Positions 1 to 10,995 of a DNA stretch of 64,000 bases are shown piece after piece; position 1 is the first letter of the stretch, and every line of letters begins with the position of its first letter. The translations under genes were made by a program, and so were the position numbers. The DNA is taken from the NCBI RefSeq assembly GCF_036323735.1, contig NC_086022.1:69848202-69912201 (forward strand). Reading direction: 5' to 3'. The stretch is from Rattus norvegicus. Lineage: Eukaryota > Chordata > Mammalia > Rodentia > Muridae. The notes below the pieces were generated by a model. It searched no databases. It saw only the letters and a list, made by a program, of their open reading frames with translations, and was not told where the DNA came from.

Positions 1-1449
1 GTCCCGTTTAGGGCACGGGTTGGCTCCCAGTTTTGAGTGATGTAACAGTTTGATTTTAGGGGATTTCCTCATCATGGTTTTAAATCAGAATATATCATCG
101 TTTTCAAGAATCATTTGCTGCTTTTTTGGTGTGTGCACACATCTTGTTTTAGCCATAAATCTGTTTACTATAGATTACATTTTTGTCGCCTATCTCAGCA
201 GATTCTTCGTAGCTATCTATGTGTTCTGCATAAGAACAGGCCTTTTGTTTCTATTATCTTTTAGCGGATCCTCCGGTTGGAGTCATAACGCGCTCTTTGT
301 GACAGCATAGTGGTTGCTCTGGGAAATGATTAGGATGTCACAATTAGGATTAGCATGCCAGGTGGAGAACAGCAAGTGTGAGGGACAGATGGCCATTCTC
401 TCCGAAGCAAGGAAAAAAGAATCCTTGTCTCCTATCCTTGCCCACAGAAACAAGAGAAGGAGGCCAGGCATGTGTAGGATCTATAAATAGAACTGTTTCT
501 GAGGAGACTGTTTTCCTCAAGATTTCATTAGGCATCAGAAAGCCCTTTGCACTTAGCAATTAAAGACACTGATTTGCCTATGCTGTATTATGAGCTTGAG
601 GAAAGCCAAACTTGCATTCTTATTGAACAGATGCAGGTAAAATGCCTGAGAAAACTCTAAATGGGCTCTATAAATCTCAAGGGTCCCACCACCTCCATAT
701 TATAAAAGCACCTTGAAGAGGAGCTGTCCCCAGCATTTCTGTGCTAACTCCTCCTTGTAATGATAGTTGTCATTTCTGCCTGTCATTGGGCATTGCCTAC
801 TCACAGGAAGGATGTCTCTAGGACCTTGGAAAGGGCTTTGCTCATCTTCCTATTATCCCAGATGACCTGAAGGCAGGGTTTTCTGTTTAGGCCTTGGGCA
901 GCTAACAGGGGCATCTCTGCTTGCTGGTCCCTGTGGATCTGGGCTTCTACTAAAGCCTACTGAACTGACAGGACCCAAAGAAGGTGAAACCAGCCTTCAT
1001 GTCCTGGAAGGCCCACAGGGCTCTTTTTCTACATGCTGAGTCCATATTCTCAGACTTTGACAAACCACGTCCGAAATGCCTTTCTCCATCTCTCCCCTGG
1101 GACCTGCGATCAAGTTTTTCTATCTGGGATGGTTTAGATGCAGGAACGTGCCTTTGATTAGTCATGGAAGACTGCCCAGGAAAATAATGTTAGCCTCTCT
1201 GGGAACTCAGTTGTAGATAAACCTAATGCCTTATAGGTTTGTCCTGAGGATGACCAAGGAATTCTTCTTTTTATGTCTCACACCTTTGCTAACTCAAGGA
1301 AACTGTAGGCAGAAGCTCACATAACCCTCACATGGCCAACACAGTCAGAAAGTTTAGCCCCATGCTTGAGGTCCATGGGTGAACACTCCTATTTTTGTAA
1401 TACCCAGTTTTGTTTTTTGTTTTTGTTTTTCATTTGCTGAATTTGTCTT
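1..1449. other. Unassigned single-copy-looking sequence
   Basis: I recognise no gene, SINE, LINE, LTR or long simple repeat. Composition is mixed and the short open frames (at most 86 codons) look like chance frames without a family signature. Confidence 0.5.
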
Positions 1450-1520
1450 GAATGCATTCATCAGTGTTCTGGGTACTAAGTCTATGGCAGTGAACAAAGG
1501 GACCATATACTTACATTTGC
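1450..1520 (-). repeat. Possible L2 LINE 3'-end fragment
   Basis: The order 'attcatca', 'gttctgggtact', 'ggcagtgaacaaa' resembles the reverse complement of the L2 3' untranslated region, where 'attcaacaaatatttattgag' is followed by 'ggcactgtgctagg' and 'agcagtgaacaa'. The match is short and diverged, so the call is tentative. Confidence 0.4.
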
Positions 1521-2576
1521 ATATCAATACCGTGGATAACAGTCTTTTGAGTAGAAACTCAGATAATTTGCTTTCTTTTTCATTTATAATCTTGCTTTCT
1601 TCTGTTCCCTAAATCAAACATTCATTACCTGTACTAGAGAAGCATAAGAAAAGAGACAAAAATCCATGCTTCATTTCTTAGAACTAACAAACAGTGACTA
1701 ATGCTTCTTGTAATGCAGTATGGTCTGAAAATGAATGTGCATTTTATCAGTCATGATAATATTCCAGATCTGTTTGGATGGATAACGGCCCAGACATGTA
1801 CAGGGTACGTTACCTGCTCAGATTTTACCTATTGTTTGCAGTACGCATGAGCAGATGCTTTGCAGTAATTCAGGCCTACTGGGGATTGGTTGTCTTTAAA
1901 TTAGAAATACTGTCTCTGAACTAGAGCTTTGCAAACGTGGCCCACAAACCACATGCTGTTTATGTAAACAGTTGTGTCAGGACGCAGCCATGCCCATTCA
2001 TTTCTATATAGCTCATGGCTGTTTGCACACTACAATAGCAGTTAATTGGGTATAGCAGGAATGACTTGGGCCTCAAAGCTTTAAGTATTTACCACCCAAC
2101 CCTTTACAGACAAACTAAACCCGTGGGCTACAGGTCTGAAGTAGCCTTGTCCTGTAGCACTCTGTGGAACAATGAAAAGCTCCTTGTGCTGCTGGTCAGT
2201 GAGCTCCCTGGGGAGTAGGCATATCCAGCTTTTACCTGAGAGATGAACTTGGTCCCTGTGTGCAGCAAGCACTTCACCTCCTGAGTCATCTCCTCAGGCC
2301 ATGACCCTTATATTTTAGAGAAGTATGAGGTTCAGAGCAAAACTGAATAGGAAAGGCATAGGGCTCCTGCGCTGGTCCATGGCGGCAGCCTCCCTACTGC
2401 TAACATTCCTTACCCCGGAAGAACATGTGTTAAAATAAATGAGCCCTCTTTGGCTTCTCTGTAGCACTCAAACTTCAGAGTTTCCTATGTGGCTCACTCC
2501 TGCTTTTAGACGTTCTATAGATTTTCACAAATACATGATGTATTCTAATCCCTTCAGAGAGCTAAAAGAGACGAGG
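1521..2576. other. Unassigned sequence
   Basis: Nothing recognisable as a gene or a named repeat. Short open frames at 2081-2272 and 2439-2681 lack splice-site context or family similarity. Confidence 0.45.
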
Positions 2577-2860
2577 GCATGTTACAGTTTATGTGGACCC
2601 CCAAAGTTTCCGTATTGGAACCTTGATCCCCCAATGAGGAAATGTTGGGATGTGGACTTTGCAGAGCTGTTTAGGTCATGAGAGTTTTGTCTTTAGGAGC
2701 GTGTTAAAGTTATTACCTCAGGAGCATGTCCTTATAGACAGTCACATTCAACCCCCTTCTCTCTTCCATGACTCCTCTTACCCCTTTCCTCATGGGCATA
2801 AAGCACTTACACATGTTAGCCCCTTGGATTTAGAGTTCATGGCCTCAAAACCACATGTCT
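2577..2860 (+). mobile_element. Possible degraded MaLR (MST/MLT1-type) LTR
   Basis: Segments in order resemble a MaLR LTR: an opening 'acagtttatgtggaccccc', a 'gaccttgatcccc'-like stretch, 'gctgtttaggtcatgagag', then a pyrimidine-rich 'ttctctcttccatgactcc' block. Divergence is high and neither end is sharp. An unrelated unique sequence is the alternative. Confidence 0.35.
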
Positions 2861-2881
2861 ATGTTTCTGGTTTGCTTCTTT

Positions 2882-2992
2882 TGTCTGTCTGCCTGTCTGC
2901 CTGTCTATCTGTATCCATCCATCTGTTCATTTTATCCATTGGTCTGTCCGTCTGTCCATCCATCCATCCATCCATCCATCTATATTCTACCT
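2882..2992. repeat. (TCTG)n/(CCAT)n compound tetranucleotide repeat
   Basis: Tandem TCTG/CCTG units run into ATCC units. Two overlapping open frames read through the tract only because the units lack stop codons in those frames. Confidence 0.85.
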
Positions 2993-4463
2993 ATCTGCTT
3001 TGTTATAGCAGGACAAAATAGACACAGACAATGTGTAACTCAACCATTAGCCTTTTCTTTCTAGCTAAAGCTCATTGTGCCATGTAAGGTCACATATGAA
3101 GGTGGGGTTTAGAGGCTAGATGTGGAAAGGCAGGTTGTAGGCTGGGGTTGATAGGAGATAGTGAAAGGAGAGAGGAGAGTACAGAAATACACATATTTGC
3201 CTTACAATTTTGTCAGCCTCTTTTTCTCTTCTGAAAGCTGGAGATGGGCAGGTGAGCATATGTGGATATGAGCTCCATCGTCGAGGCCATCTTTTACTGC
3301 TGGCAGCTGGGCTTTTACTAGACCGGATATGGGCGGCTTCTTCATCTCTCAGGTGCTTTCAGGAACTAGCAGAACACAGTTGTGGGCAATGGCAACAGCC
3401 AGCCTGCTTTTCCTAGGAAGGCCTGCTAACCTGTTCCACTGAATGCTCACAGAACTCTGTTTTCAAACCAAGTGTGTATTCAATGTTGTTCACCCCAAAC
3501 AGTGCCATGAGCTTGTAGATTCTGTTTTTTGGACTTAGCCTCTTCAAAATAGTCTTTGTGTAGCCCTGGGTTGAGTTTAAGATTTATAGTTTCCCGTGAG
3601 ATCACCATTTGAGGAGACCTGCTGTAAGAGTCTTATCTTTCAAAGTAAGTCATGTTTGTTTTATTCAGAGCTTCAGATGTTGGAAGTGATCTAGTACCTT
3701 GTACCCCTGTAACACCACCTCTCCTTATATCTATCTCTCCATTAACGCATCATACCAGAAGGACATTGTAAGATTCTCAGTGTCTTTTGATAATGACATG
3801 AGGCTTTATTTTGTCACTCCTTGAGAGTCTGGAAGTTTCGTTTCCCAGTGTCTCTAATGTATTTGAAACAAATCAGGTGCAGGCAAAATAAGGCTGGTAC
3901 AGGAAATATAAAATTTATTTTATGAAACCTGGATGGCTTAACTTACACTATGCCATTTTTTCCCAAGGAAGCCTTTTCATCCTAACTATGAAAATAACTG
4001 ACCCAGAAGGTTGCTAAGTCAAAGCTGCTTTAGTTGAGACAATTCCCAAACCAGCACTGCACCCACATCATATAAAGCATGAATAATTCAACCAGAGCCC
4101 TGAGTGAGAGGTACTTTGAAGGGATATCAAGCTGAGCCATCCTTTGTCTTCCTCATGAGTTCTGGGGCACAAACCTGAAGTCCTTTCTACTGAAGATTTA
4201 CAGTCAACTTTCCTTGAACACTAAACCCGTCAAGGATGAGATACAAACAGAAACACAGCTTCGAATCCCCACTAGACCTCGTAGCATTCACGTGTGTTCT
4301 AAGACCTTAATTGTCATACCCATTCCCCTTCCCTAGATGGGGAAGTAAGGACTGAGGTTGCTTTTGTGCTAGAACATACAATATTGATCTTTTGTCTGGA
4401 AACCATGTTTCCTGTGGAGGAATAGGTACCATGACTGGTGTGGTGGTGAAGAACTCCAGCTAA
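2993..4463. other. Unassigned sequence
   Basis: No recognised gene or repeat. The stretch is A/T-moderate with short purine-rich runs (3100-3185). Confidence 0.45.
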
Positions 4464-4477
4464 TGTTTTTCAGGTTT

Positions 4478-4581
4478 GTTTTTTTTTTTTTTTTGGTTCT
4501 TTTTTTCGGAGCTGGGGACCGAACCCAGGGCCTTGCGCTTCTTAGGTAAGTGCTCTACCACTGAGCTAAATCCCCAGCCCC
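4478..4581 (-). mobile_element. Rat ID SINE with target-site duplication
   Basis: Read on the minus strand the element begins GGGGCTGGGGATTTAGCTCA (4581 downward). It has an A-box (tagctcagtggtag) and a B-box (gggttcggtcc), then the unique-region CTCCGAAAAAAAGAACC, and ends in an A-rich tail (T run on the plus strand). This is close to the rat ID consensus, a BC1-derived SINE amplified especially in Rattus. Perfect 14-bp direct repeats TGTTTTTCAGGTTT flank it at 4464-4477 and 4582-4595, which marks a young L1-mediated insertion. Confidence 0.97.
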
Positions 4582-4595
4582 TGTTTTTCAGGTTT

Positions 4596-5859
4596 TTTGT
4601 TGTTTGATTTTGTTTGTTCCAAACTTCACACTAGTAGACTCTCATGTCTACTACCTCTTTGTGGACAGAGGAATACTGGAATTCTGAAACACAGCCTCTT
4701 CTAGTAAGAAGGGAAGCAAACAGGCTTCTTTCTGTTCTTACTGGGGAGGGATGAGGAGTTTCAAATCCACTGAAACTAGGTAATATGATAGGAAAATCTC
4801 TGACCTGGGACAAGACACCTGAGCCATTAAAAGGTATGATTAGGTCCCTTGAGTTCTCTGTCTCTAAAGTAGGAACCAAAAAGAGCATTGTGCCTGAGTT
4901 TGTTCAAGTCCTACCCCTCTTGCTGGTAGAGTGCCCTAGCTTCACTCTCTGCTGAACTGTGCTACAACCCTGGCATGAGCCTCACAGTCTACTCAGGAGA
5001 AGAACTTGAAATTGTGTCATGAATCTTCCTTGACATGGGCCCAAGGGCCCTGGCCCCTGTCATTTACCAGCCCTGGGGTTAGTGATCCAAGACAAGGATG
5101 CTTTACTTTTCTTTTCCTATAAGAAAGTCGGAGCTCGTTGGCCTGCAAAGGGTTTTGGAAACCAGAATATGATCAGTTGTACTTCCATCTCCTCTGTACA
5201 CATGGGACTCAGAGGGGTCCTGTGCCGAGTGATGTAGGGAATTAATACAATCGTAATGTAGGGCTTGCCTGTCACCCTGATATGCTGTGCTCTTTCTCAG
5301 ATTAGTCTTCATTTAACACATCACCCCCTAATCTGCATCTTTGGCGTGGAATGAGAAGGCAGAAAGAGCTTTTGAGGCATTGACACTGAAGATAAAATTC
5401 CTCAAGATGGGAACCATACATCACTCCTCTCCAGCTAGTTCAGCTTGGTATCTGCCCAGAAATTTTGTGGAGTTTTAGTAAAATGTATCATGATCAAATG
5501 AGTGAAGTGGCAGCACCCCTAGACCCAACCCTCATCACCCCTATCAGGATGGTCTAGTAGCAGTGCCTCAGACAGGACCTCAGGCACCTCCCATGGAAGA
5601 AAAGTAAAGTCTAGACCTTGGTTACCTGGACATCATCATTACCAATTCTTCCTCTTTCCAGACAGAAAACTCTAGAACCCATTAGACATGCTATTGAGTC
5701 ACCATAGTAAATCATTATCCTTGACAAGGCAGCAGAGCTGTCCTTTGTTTTTATCCCAGGGGACACTCCAATATATTTAGGTCAAATTGTTTGCTGTTGT
5801 TTTGTTTTGTTTTTTCTTTTGGTGCCATTCCCCAAAGGGTTTGAAAAACCCGTCATATT
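4596..5859. other. Unassigned sequence
   Basis: No gene or named repeat recognised. A T-rich run at 5798-5820 (ttgttttgttttgtttttt) may be the tail of an unrecognised retroposon or a simple repeat. Confidence 0.45.
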
Positions 5860-7400
5860 AAATGGCTGTCGTATCAACCACCAACCATTTACAGCATATT
5901 TTATACTAGCCACTATAGGTGTGTTGGTGGAAGAAAATCAACTCATGGCCCAGAAATCCTTGGCAAGTATCCTTTGTACAAGTTGCACAGTATGTTCTGC
6001 CCCATTAATCTGACAAGCATCAAGTGAATTGCTTTAATCAGGGAGCTGATAAAGGAACAGAAGAGCAAAGAGGGGATGTGATCCTAGCTCATAAGAGATT
6101 AAAACAGTTTGGGGAGAGCAAATTCACCCAAACTGGAAAACTCATCAGAAACCCATGGTACAGACTAACTACTAGAGCACACACAGAATCAGTCTGGCTG
6201 AAGGCACTCTTGAGAGCTGTTGTCAGAGAGATTACCTGTGGCCTTTTTTGCAAGGGTGGGGGAGGTAGGCTAAACTCACTAGAAAGCCAAGGAATTTAGA
6301 CCCTACAGATGGGTTTAAAATCTGACAGGAGCATGATCATATTTTTTCAGAAAGATTACATTGGCTGCTGGATGGAGATTGACATGGGATTGTGTATGAG
6401 GAGGCGGTCTTAACACAGAGTCAGGAAGGGGAGATTTCAGCCTATAGAAATGGATGGTTTTGAGGAAATATCTTCAATGAGAACCATAAGAGGCTTTGAA
6501 AGACAGAAATGATGACTTATGGCTTCAGAGGATCACCCAGAGCCCCTGTTTTGGTTACATATTAGAGGCAGAAGGAGGAACTATTGCATTAATCTAGGGA
6601 ACAGATGACAGGCCTTGACTAGGAAAGCAGTGGTGGGGTTTTGAGAGGTGATGAAATCCTGACTTAGCTTGAAGATTCAGCTAATAGAATTTGCTCACAC
6701 AGTATATGTGTGGTATGAACAAACAGCTAAGGCTGACTCCAAGGCCACATCCACTGAGAGGAGGACAGCAAAATGGACTGAATTTATAGAGGAAGGGCTG
6801 GATGTGCAAAGTCTGGGATGTCTATTATATATCCCAGTGGAGATATTAAGTAGGCAAAAGGATTGCAAGTGTGGAGTTCAATGTGGGGTAGAGACTAGAG
6901 GCATAAATTTGGAAGTCTCTGACATGTAGCTAGTCTTTAAGACCACAGAGTAGATGCTATCACCAAGGGAGGTAGCATAAGTAGAACAGATGAGAGCTGC
7001 ATTGAGTCCTGGGGCACGTAAATGCTAAGAGGTCAAGGAAATGAGGAAGCAATAGCAAAGCAGATGGAAACTCTGGTCTGTGGTCAGCAAGGAAACCCAG
7101 CAGTGTGGTGTTTGGAAGCCATGTGAACAGAGTGGTTTAATGAGCAAAAATGAGGGACTGTGACAAATGCTGTGGGTGGGGAAAGAACAAAGGAGATGGA
7201 GGAGTTTCTTTGGGCTTGGTGGCCAAAATGCAAGGGTAAGTCCTATGAGATCAGTGTTGGGAAAATAGAGGAAGCAAATGTGTGTGTGTGCTGGTTTCAG
7301 CAAGAGCAGGTGAGACATTGGCTATGGTGTCTACAGTGAGAGAGAGGTATTTGGAAGGTATTTGGAAATGGGCAGGGGTCAAGGAAATCATTGGTATTTA
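5860..7400 (-). mobile_element. Degraded L2 LINE, ORF2 region, reverse orientation
   Basis: The order of blocks matches the reverse complement of the L2 (CR1-clade) ORF2: 'agattacattggctgctg' (6351), 'actattgcattaatctaggga' (6582), 'gctgactccaaggcc' (6730), 'gatgtctattatatatcccagtggagatatta' (about 6815-6850), 'gagtcctggggcac' (7004-7017) and 'gtgacaaatgctg' (7158). At 7003-7017 the minus strand still reads V-P-Q-x-S, a remnant of the GVPQGS motif of CR1-type reverse transcriptases. Many frameshifts and stops remain, so it is a fossil. The left boundary is uncertain because the 3' UTR part is very diverged. The small open frames inside (6024-6299, 6669-6929, 7025-7318) are shadows of this fossil. 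Confidence 0.7.
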
Positions 7401-7525
7401 TTTGATGCTAATGCTCTGGGGGAGGAAGGGCTGTGAACTGCATGTTTAACATTAGAAAAAGGTGTTTAGAGCTGGTTGTCTCATGGCCTACAGGGTCAGA
7501 TGGTCAGAGATCCTTGATGACAATT

Positions 7526-7530
<5 letters not shown>

Positions 7531-7580
<50 letters not shown>

Positions 7581-7604
7581 TGTGTGTGTGTGTGTGTGTG
7601 TGTG
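7531..7604. repeat. (CT)n-(GT)n compound microsatellite
   Basis: About 23 CT units (7531-7577) are followed by about 13 GT units, then CpG-containing 'gcgcacgcccgcgtgtg'. The three open frames across it are repeat artefacts. Confidence 0.97.
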
Positions 7605-7844
7605 CGCACGCCCGCGTGTGCGCCTTCAGGTACATCATTCCAAAGTGCAGCCTGACTTGTGGTCTTGTGATTCTGAGTTATATGTGACGAGTACTGAGAT
7701 CTGAAACCTTCTTCCAAGTCTCCGAGTATGACTTTGTTTCTCAGTGCAAGGTTTAGGTGTTGGTTGTTCTCATATCCCAAATACTTTAAAGTTCATTGTT
7801 CTAACTACCTGAACTATACATTATATTATCAGAAGGAGAGGGGG

Positions 7845-8316
7845 ATGGGAAATAGCTCAGTATAGTGCCTGCTGTACAAGCATGAGAGCCTGGGTTTGGT
7901 CCTCGACTCCTACATACAAAGTATGAGCACTTGAAATTCCCCAACAGTAAATAAATTAAGTAAAAGACAACTAAGAAATAAAATCCTGCCGCCATATGGA
8001 TTTAGGAGATAAGATTCACCAACAATAGCAACAGCAACAATAGCATAAAGAATTTGGGAGGTATAGGCTCTTAGTTTGTGTTGGGGAGGCAGAGGCAGGT
8101 GAACACCTTGGGATTCACTGACCAGCCATCCCAGCTGAGTGAGAGATCTGTCTAAAAGAACAAGGTGGATGGCTCTGGTGGACAGGAACATTGGTTGAGC
8201 TCCTGTCTTTATACATTCTTCTACACGTGTATATGCACATGCACATGAGCACACACACGCACACACACACGCATGCACGCATGCATGCATGCACGCACAC
8301 ACACATACACACATAT
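7845..8316 (+). mobile_element. Diverged B4-type composite SINE, possibly interrupted
   Basis: A tRNA-like head lies at 7850-7910 (aatagctcag ... gcctgggtttggtcc). It is followed after about 120 bp of A-rich sequence by a B1-like body at 8080-8155 (ggggaggcagaggcaggtg ... gatctgtctaaaa) and a B4-type tail ending in 'acacgtgtatatgcacatgcac'. A CA/GCAT-rich array (8249-8316) closes it. The A-rich spacer could be an insertion or could separate two independent SINEs. The 207-codon minus-strand frame through this region is spurious. Confidence 0.5.
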
Positions 8317-8362
8317 ATAGACACATTAACCCTTTCCCACAAATTGAAATATGCCCATTATC

Positions 8363-8440
8363 AGGGCTCTGGTATACCTCAGTGGCAGAGTGCTTGCTTA
8401 GCATGATCAGAGCTCTGGGTTTAATATCAAGCACCCCAAA
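8363..8440 (+). mobile_element. ID/B4-type tRNA-derived SINE head
   Basis: 'gggctctggtatacctcagtggcagagtgcttgcttagcatg', then 'agctctgggtttaatatcaagcacc', reproduces A-box and B-box spacing of the rodent tRNA-derived SINEs, followed by a short A-rich tail. It is diverged and is not a functional tRNA, since no acceptor stem closes. Confidence 0.7.
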
Positions 8441-8444
8441 ATAA

Positions 8445-10039
8445 GTGGAGAAAGGGGAGGAAAAAGGGAAGATCCTCTGTAGCCTACCACCTTCATCTAA
8501 ATGGTTATTAGCAGTGTTCATGTATGTTCTCATATGTGCATATGGACATGCATACCATGCCCAAGCATTCTGTTCAGTAAGACCAATCTGTGTCCTTGGT
8601 AGCTATGTCACCCACAGCACATCCTTCTGAGAGCTTTGGTCCTTTTCTTATGCCGGTCCCTTTATGCTGTGTTCCTTCAGCTCTTCTCCAAGAAGCATCA
8701 TCAACATAGAGGCATGTGGTGTTGCATAAAGGTTCATGAAGGTTTTCAAATATTTCTTCTGGACATTGTTTTCAAATTGTAGAGAAGCCCAGCGTGAGTG
8801 CAGGACTGTTAACCCTTGGGTTGCCCAGAGAATAGGGTGTAAAACACAGATCAATTTGTCACCAGCCTGCAGCTCCATCCTTCTTCACAAAGCCACACCC
8901 TTTGCCCATCTCTCCTGCAATCCAGAATGTCAGGGTTTCCCTGCCTTCTTGTCCTGTGTGCTGACTCAGTCATATGCTAGCCAGCCCATGTGGCATTTTG
9001 AAAGCTAATGTGTTTTGCTGCTCTCTTTCCACCTTCCTAGCATGTGTGCTTCTTCTGCACACCAAGAACGCTTGGTTGAATAATAGACCTCATCCAGTTT
9101 GAATCCAGTACTTTTGGAAAATATGCAAGCTTCTTTCCCTTCATAGCCTCCCTACTTGCTTTCCTTTCTGTTTCCTGTAGGACCACAGCTGCTAGAGGAC
9201 ACTCGGATTAACACCCTTTCTGCCACCCCATATCCCAGTGGCTTTCCAGTTAAATATCCAGCTATGAAATCGTGCCCTGTTTTAAACAGCATTAGACATG
9301 AACATTCCTATGGCTCAGTCGAACATTAGCTGGTGGGCCTTGGCCAGTCTGGGATTATTCATGATTCACGTAGGTGGGGAGGTTTCCATTTTCCACCCTC
9401 GCTGCTTCCCCAGCCCCAGCCCTTTGTCACAGCCAAGTACAGCTACTTTAGGAACATAATTCCCTTCCTGGTTTTAGCAATCTCTCATTTGGCTTTTCTA
9501 CAGATCAAACCAAATGTGCCCACACAATCATTAGCAAGTGTGGGGATTGTTAGGAGCCGAATATTTATTGTACACCCACAAATTTTTAGGTGCTATGCAG
9601 AGCATGATTGGCAGGGGACTGCTTTTGTCTAAGATGCCAAAGGAAATTAATTAGCAGTTGAGAGAAATGTCCTCCTTACACTGTGACCTCCCGATCATGC
9701 TGCACAGGACCGGCAGGGCAAACAGAGAGGAGGTTACAGCGATTCTTCACACTGACCAGAATGGAAGTAGGCACCTACCATTGTGCTGAAATTTCCTTAG
9801 GATTCCAGAAAGACAGCAATGGAGGAAGAACCAAGTTCATGGAGAGGAGACTCCAGAACTATCTTACATTCTCAGCTTCACTCCACACAGCCATGGGCAA
9901 TACTAGGGAAGGATTTCTGTAGAGATCTCTGTAAGTGGATAGGATTTCCTCAGGATAGGCCTGAGATACAGAACAGGCCATCCCTCAAACTGATATGCAC
10001 TAGAAACCAGTACTGATTAATTCTTGTGTCACTGTGTCA
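8445..10039. other. Unassigned sequence with regulatory-looking block
   Basis: No gene recognised. The part from about 9230 to 9660 is AT-rich with ATTA-type words, retained CpG (tcacgtagg, gagccgaat) and little low-complexity sequence, which is the look of non-coding conserved DNA. Conservation cannot be measured here. Confidence 0.35.
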
Positions 10040-10270
10040 GAGTGTCCAATAGAAGCCAGTAGGGGAAGAAAGAATTGTTTCAGCTCGTGGTTTCAAGGCA
10101 TGGAGGGTGCGGTAGCCAGGACTCCATCATGGTAGGAGTGGTTTGTGGCATGACCTGCTACATGTTTATGGTCAGCAAGCAGAAACCTTGAGATGGGACC
10201 AGGCAGGATAAAACCTTCTGGCCCCACTCCCATAACCTATGTCTGACAATTAGAATCCATGTCCAAAAGC
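10040..10270 (-). mobile_element. Possible MaLR-type LTR fragment
   Basis: 'gtttcagctcgtggtttcaaggcatgg ... actccatcatggtagg ... ggtcagcaagcagaaacc' follows the order of the reverse complement of rodent MaLR LTRs (compare 16317-16721). No clean termini were found. Confidence 0.35.
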
Positions 10271-10294
10271 CTCCCCACAAAACATTAGCTAGGG

Positions 10295-10478
10295 CAGTGG
10301 TTCTCAACTTTCCTAATGCTGCAGCCCTTTAATACAATTCTCCATGTTGTGGTGACTCTCCCAACCATAAAATTATTTCATTGTTGCTTCATAATAGCAT
10401 TTTGCTACTGTTACGAATTGTAATTTTTTTGGAGACAGGTTTGCCAAAGGGATCACAACCTACAGGTTGAGAACCTTT
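10295..10478 (+). mobile_element. URR1-type hAT (Charlie) nonautonomous DNA transposon
   Basis: The element starts CAGTGGTTCTCAACTTTCCT and ends GGTTGAGAACCTTT, an imperfect terminal inverted repeat. Internal 'aatgctgcagccctttaatac' and 'ccataaaattatttcattgttgcttcataa' match the rodent URR1 consensus. Perfect 8-bp direct repeats AGCTAGGG flank it at 10287-10294 and 10479-10486, exactly the length hAT transposases produce. No transposase is encoded. Confidence 0.92.
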
Positions 10479-10507
10479 AGCTAGGGCATGAGTATTCAAA
10501 CATGAGT

Positions 10508-10620
10508 CTGTGGGCTATGTGATCCTGGGTACGTCACATAACACCTCAGAGCCTTGATTTTCTTTCCATCTAAAAAATATGTGTATTACCATGACCTCAC
10601 ATCTCAGAAGTCAAGTATGT
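10508..10620 (+). mobile_element. MIR SINE fragment
   Basis: 'ggctatgtgatcctgggtacgtcac', then 'cctcagagccttgattttctttccatctaaaaaat', follows the MIR core ('tgtgaccttgggcaagtcac', 'tctgagcctcagtttcctcatctgtaaaat'). Confidence 0.75.
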
Positions 10621-10849
10621 TGAGAATCTTGGATCTAACTCACACACAAGAAGTGTGGTCTTGCTGGTCATGTCTCACCGTGTGCTGCTCAGGCATGCAT
10701 TTTCAGAATGTAAAATGATGAATCTTTGGGGTCATCCATCACAGGCAAAGTCCAAAAGTCCTGAGAAATAGAAGGTAGAAAAAAATAATGTGCCTGTATT
10801 TGAATATGTGAAGATTTAGGAGGGAAGAATATAACAAGGTGTGCAACTG

Positions 10850-10995
10850 TGTTTGTGTGCATATGCATGCGTGTGTGTGTACATGCATGTGTGTGTGCAT
10901 GAATGAGTGCGTGTACATGTGTGAGTTCATGTGAGTGAGTTCATGTCTGTGCATAAGTGCTCACGCATGCATGTGTGCATGTGTGTGCATGATTT
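10850..10995. repeat. GT/ATGC-rich imperfect alternating purine-pyrimidine tract
   Basis: Degenerate GT units mixed with ATGCATG and GTACATG words. The 71-codon minus-strand frame here is an artefact of the low complexity. Confidence 0.85.

Noticed and set aside
4478..4581. tRNA gene
   Set aside because: The internal boxes are those of an ID SINE; the flanking repeats and A tail show retroposition, and no acceptor stem closes.
7910..8533. 207-codon minus-strand frame, the longest in the window
   Set aside because: It lies through a B4-type SINE, a CA-rich array and an ID-like SINE. The protein contains long CVCV and ACACA-derived runs and no recognisable domain.
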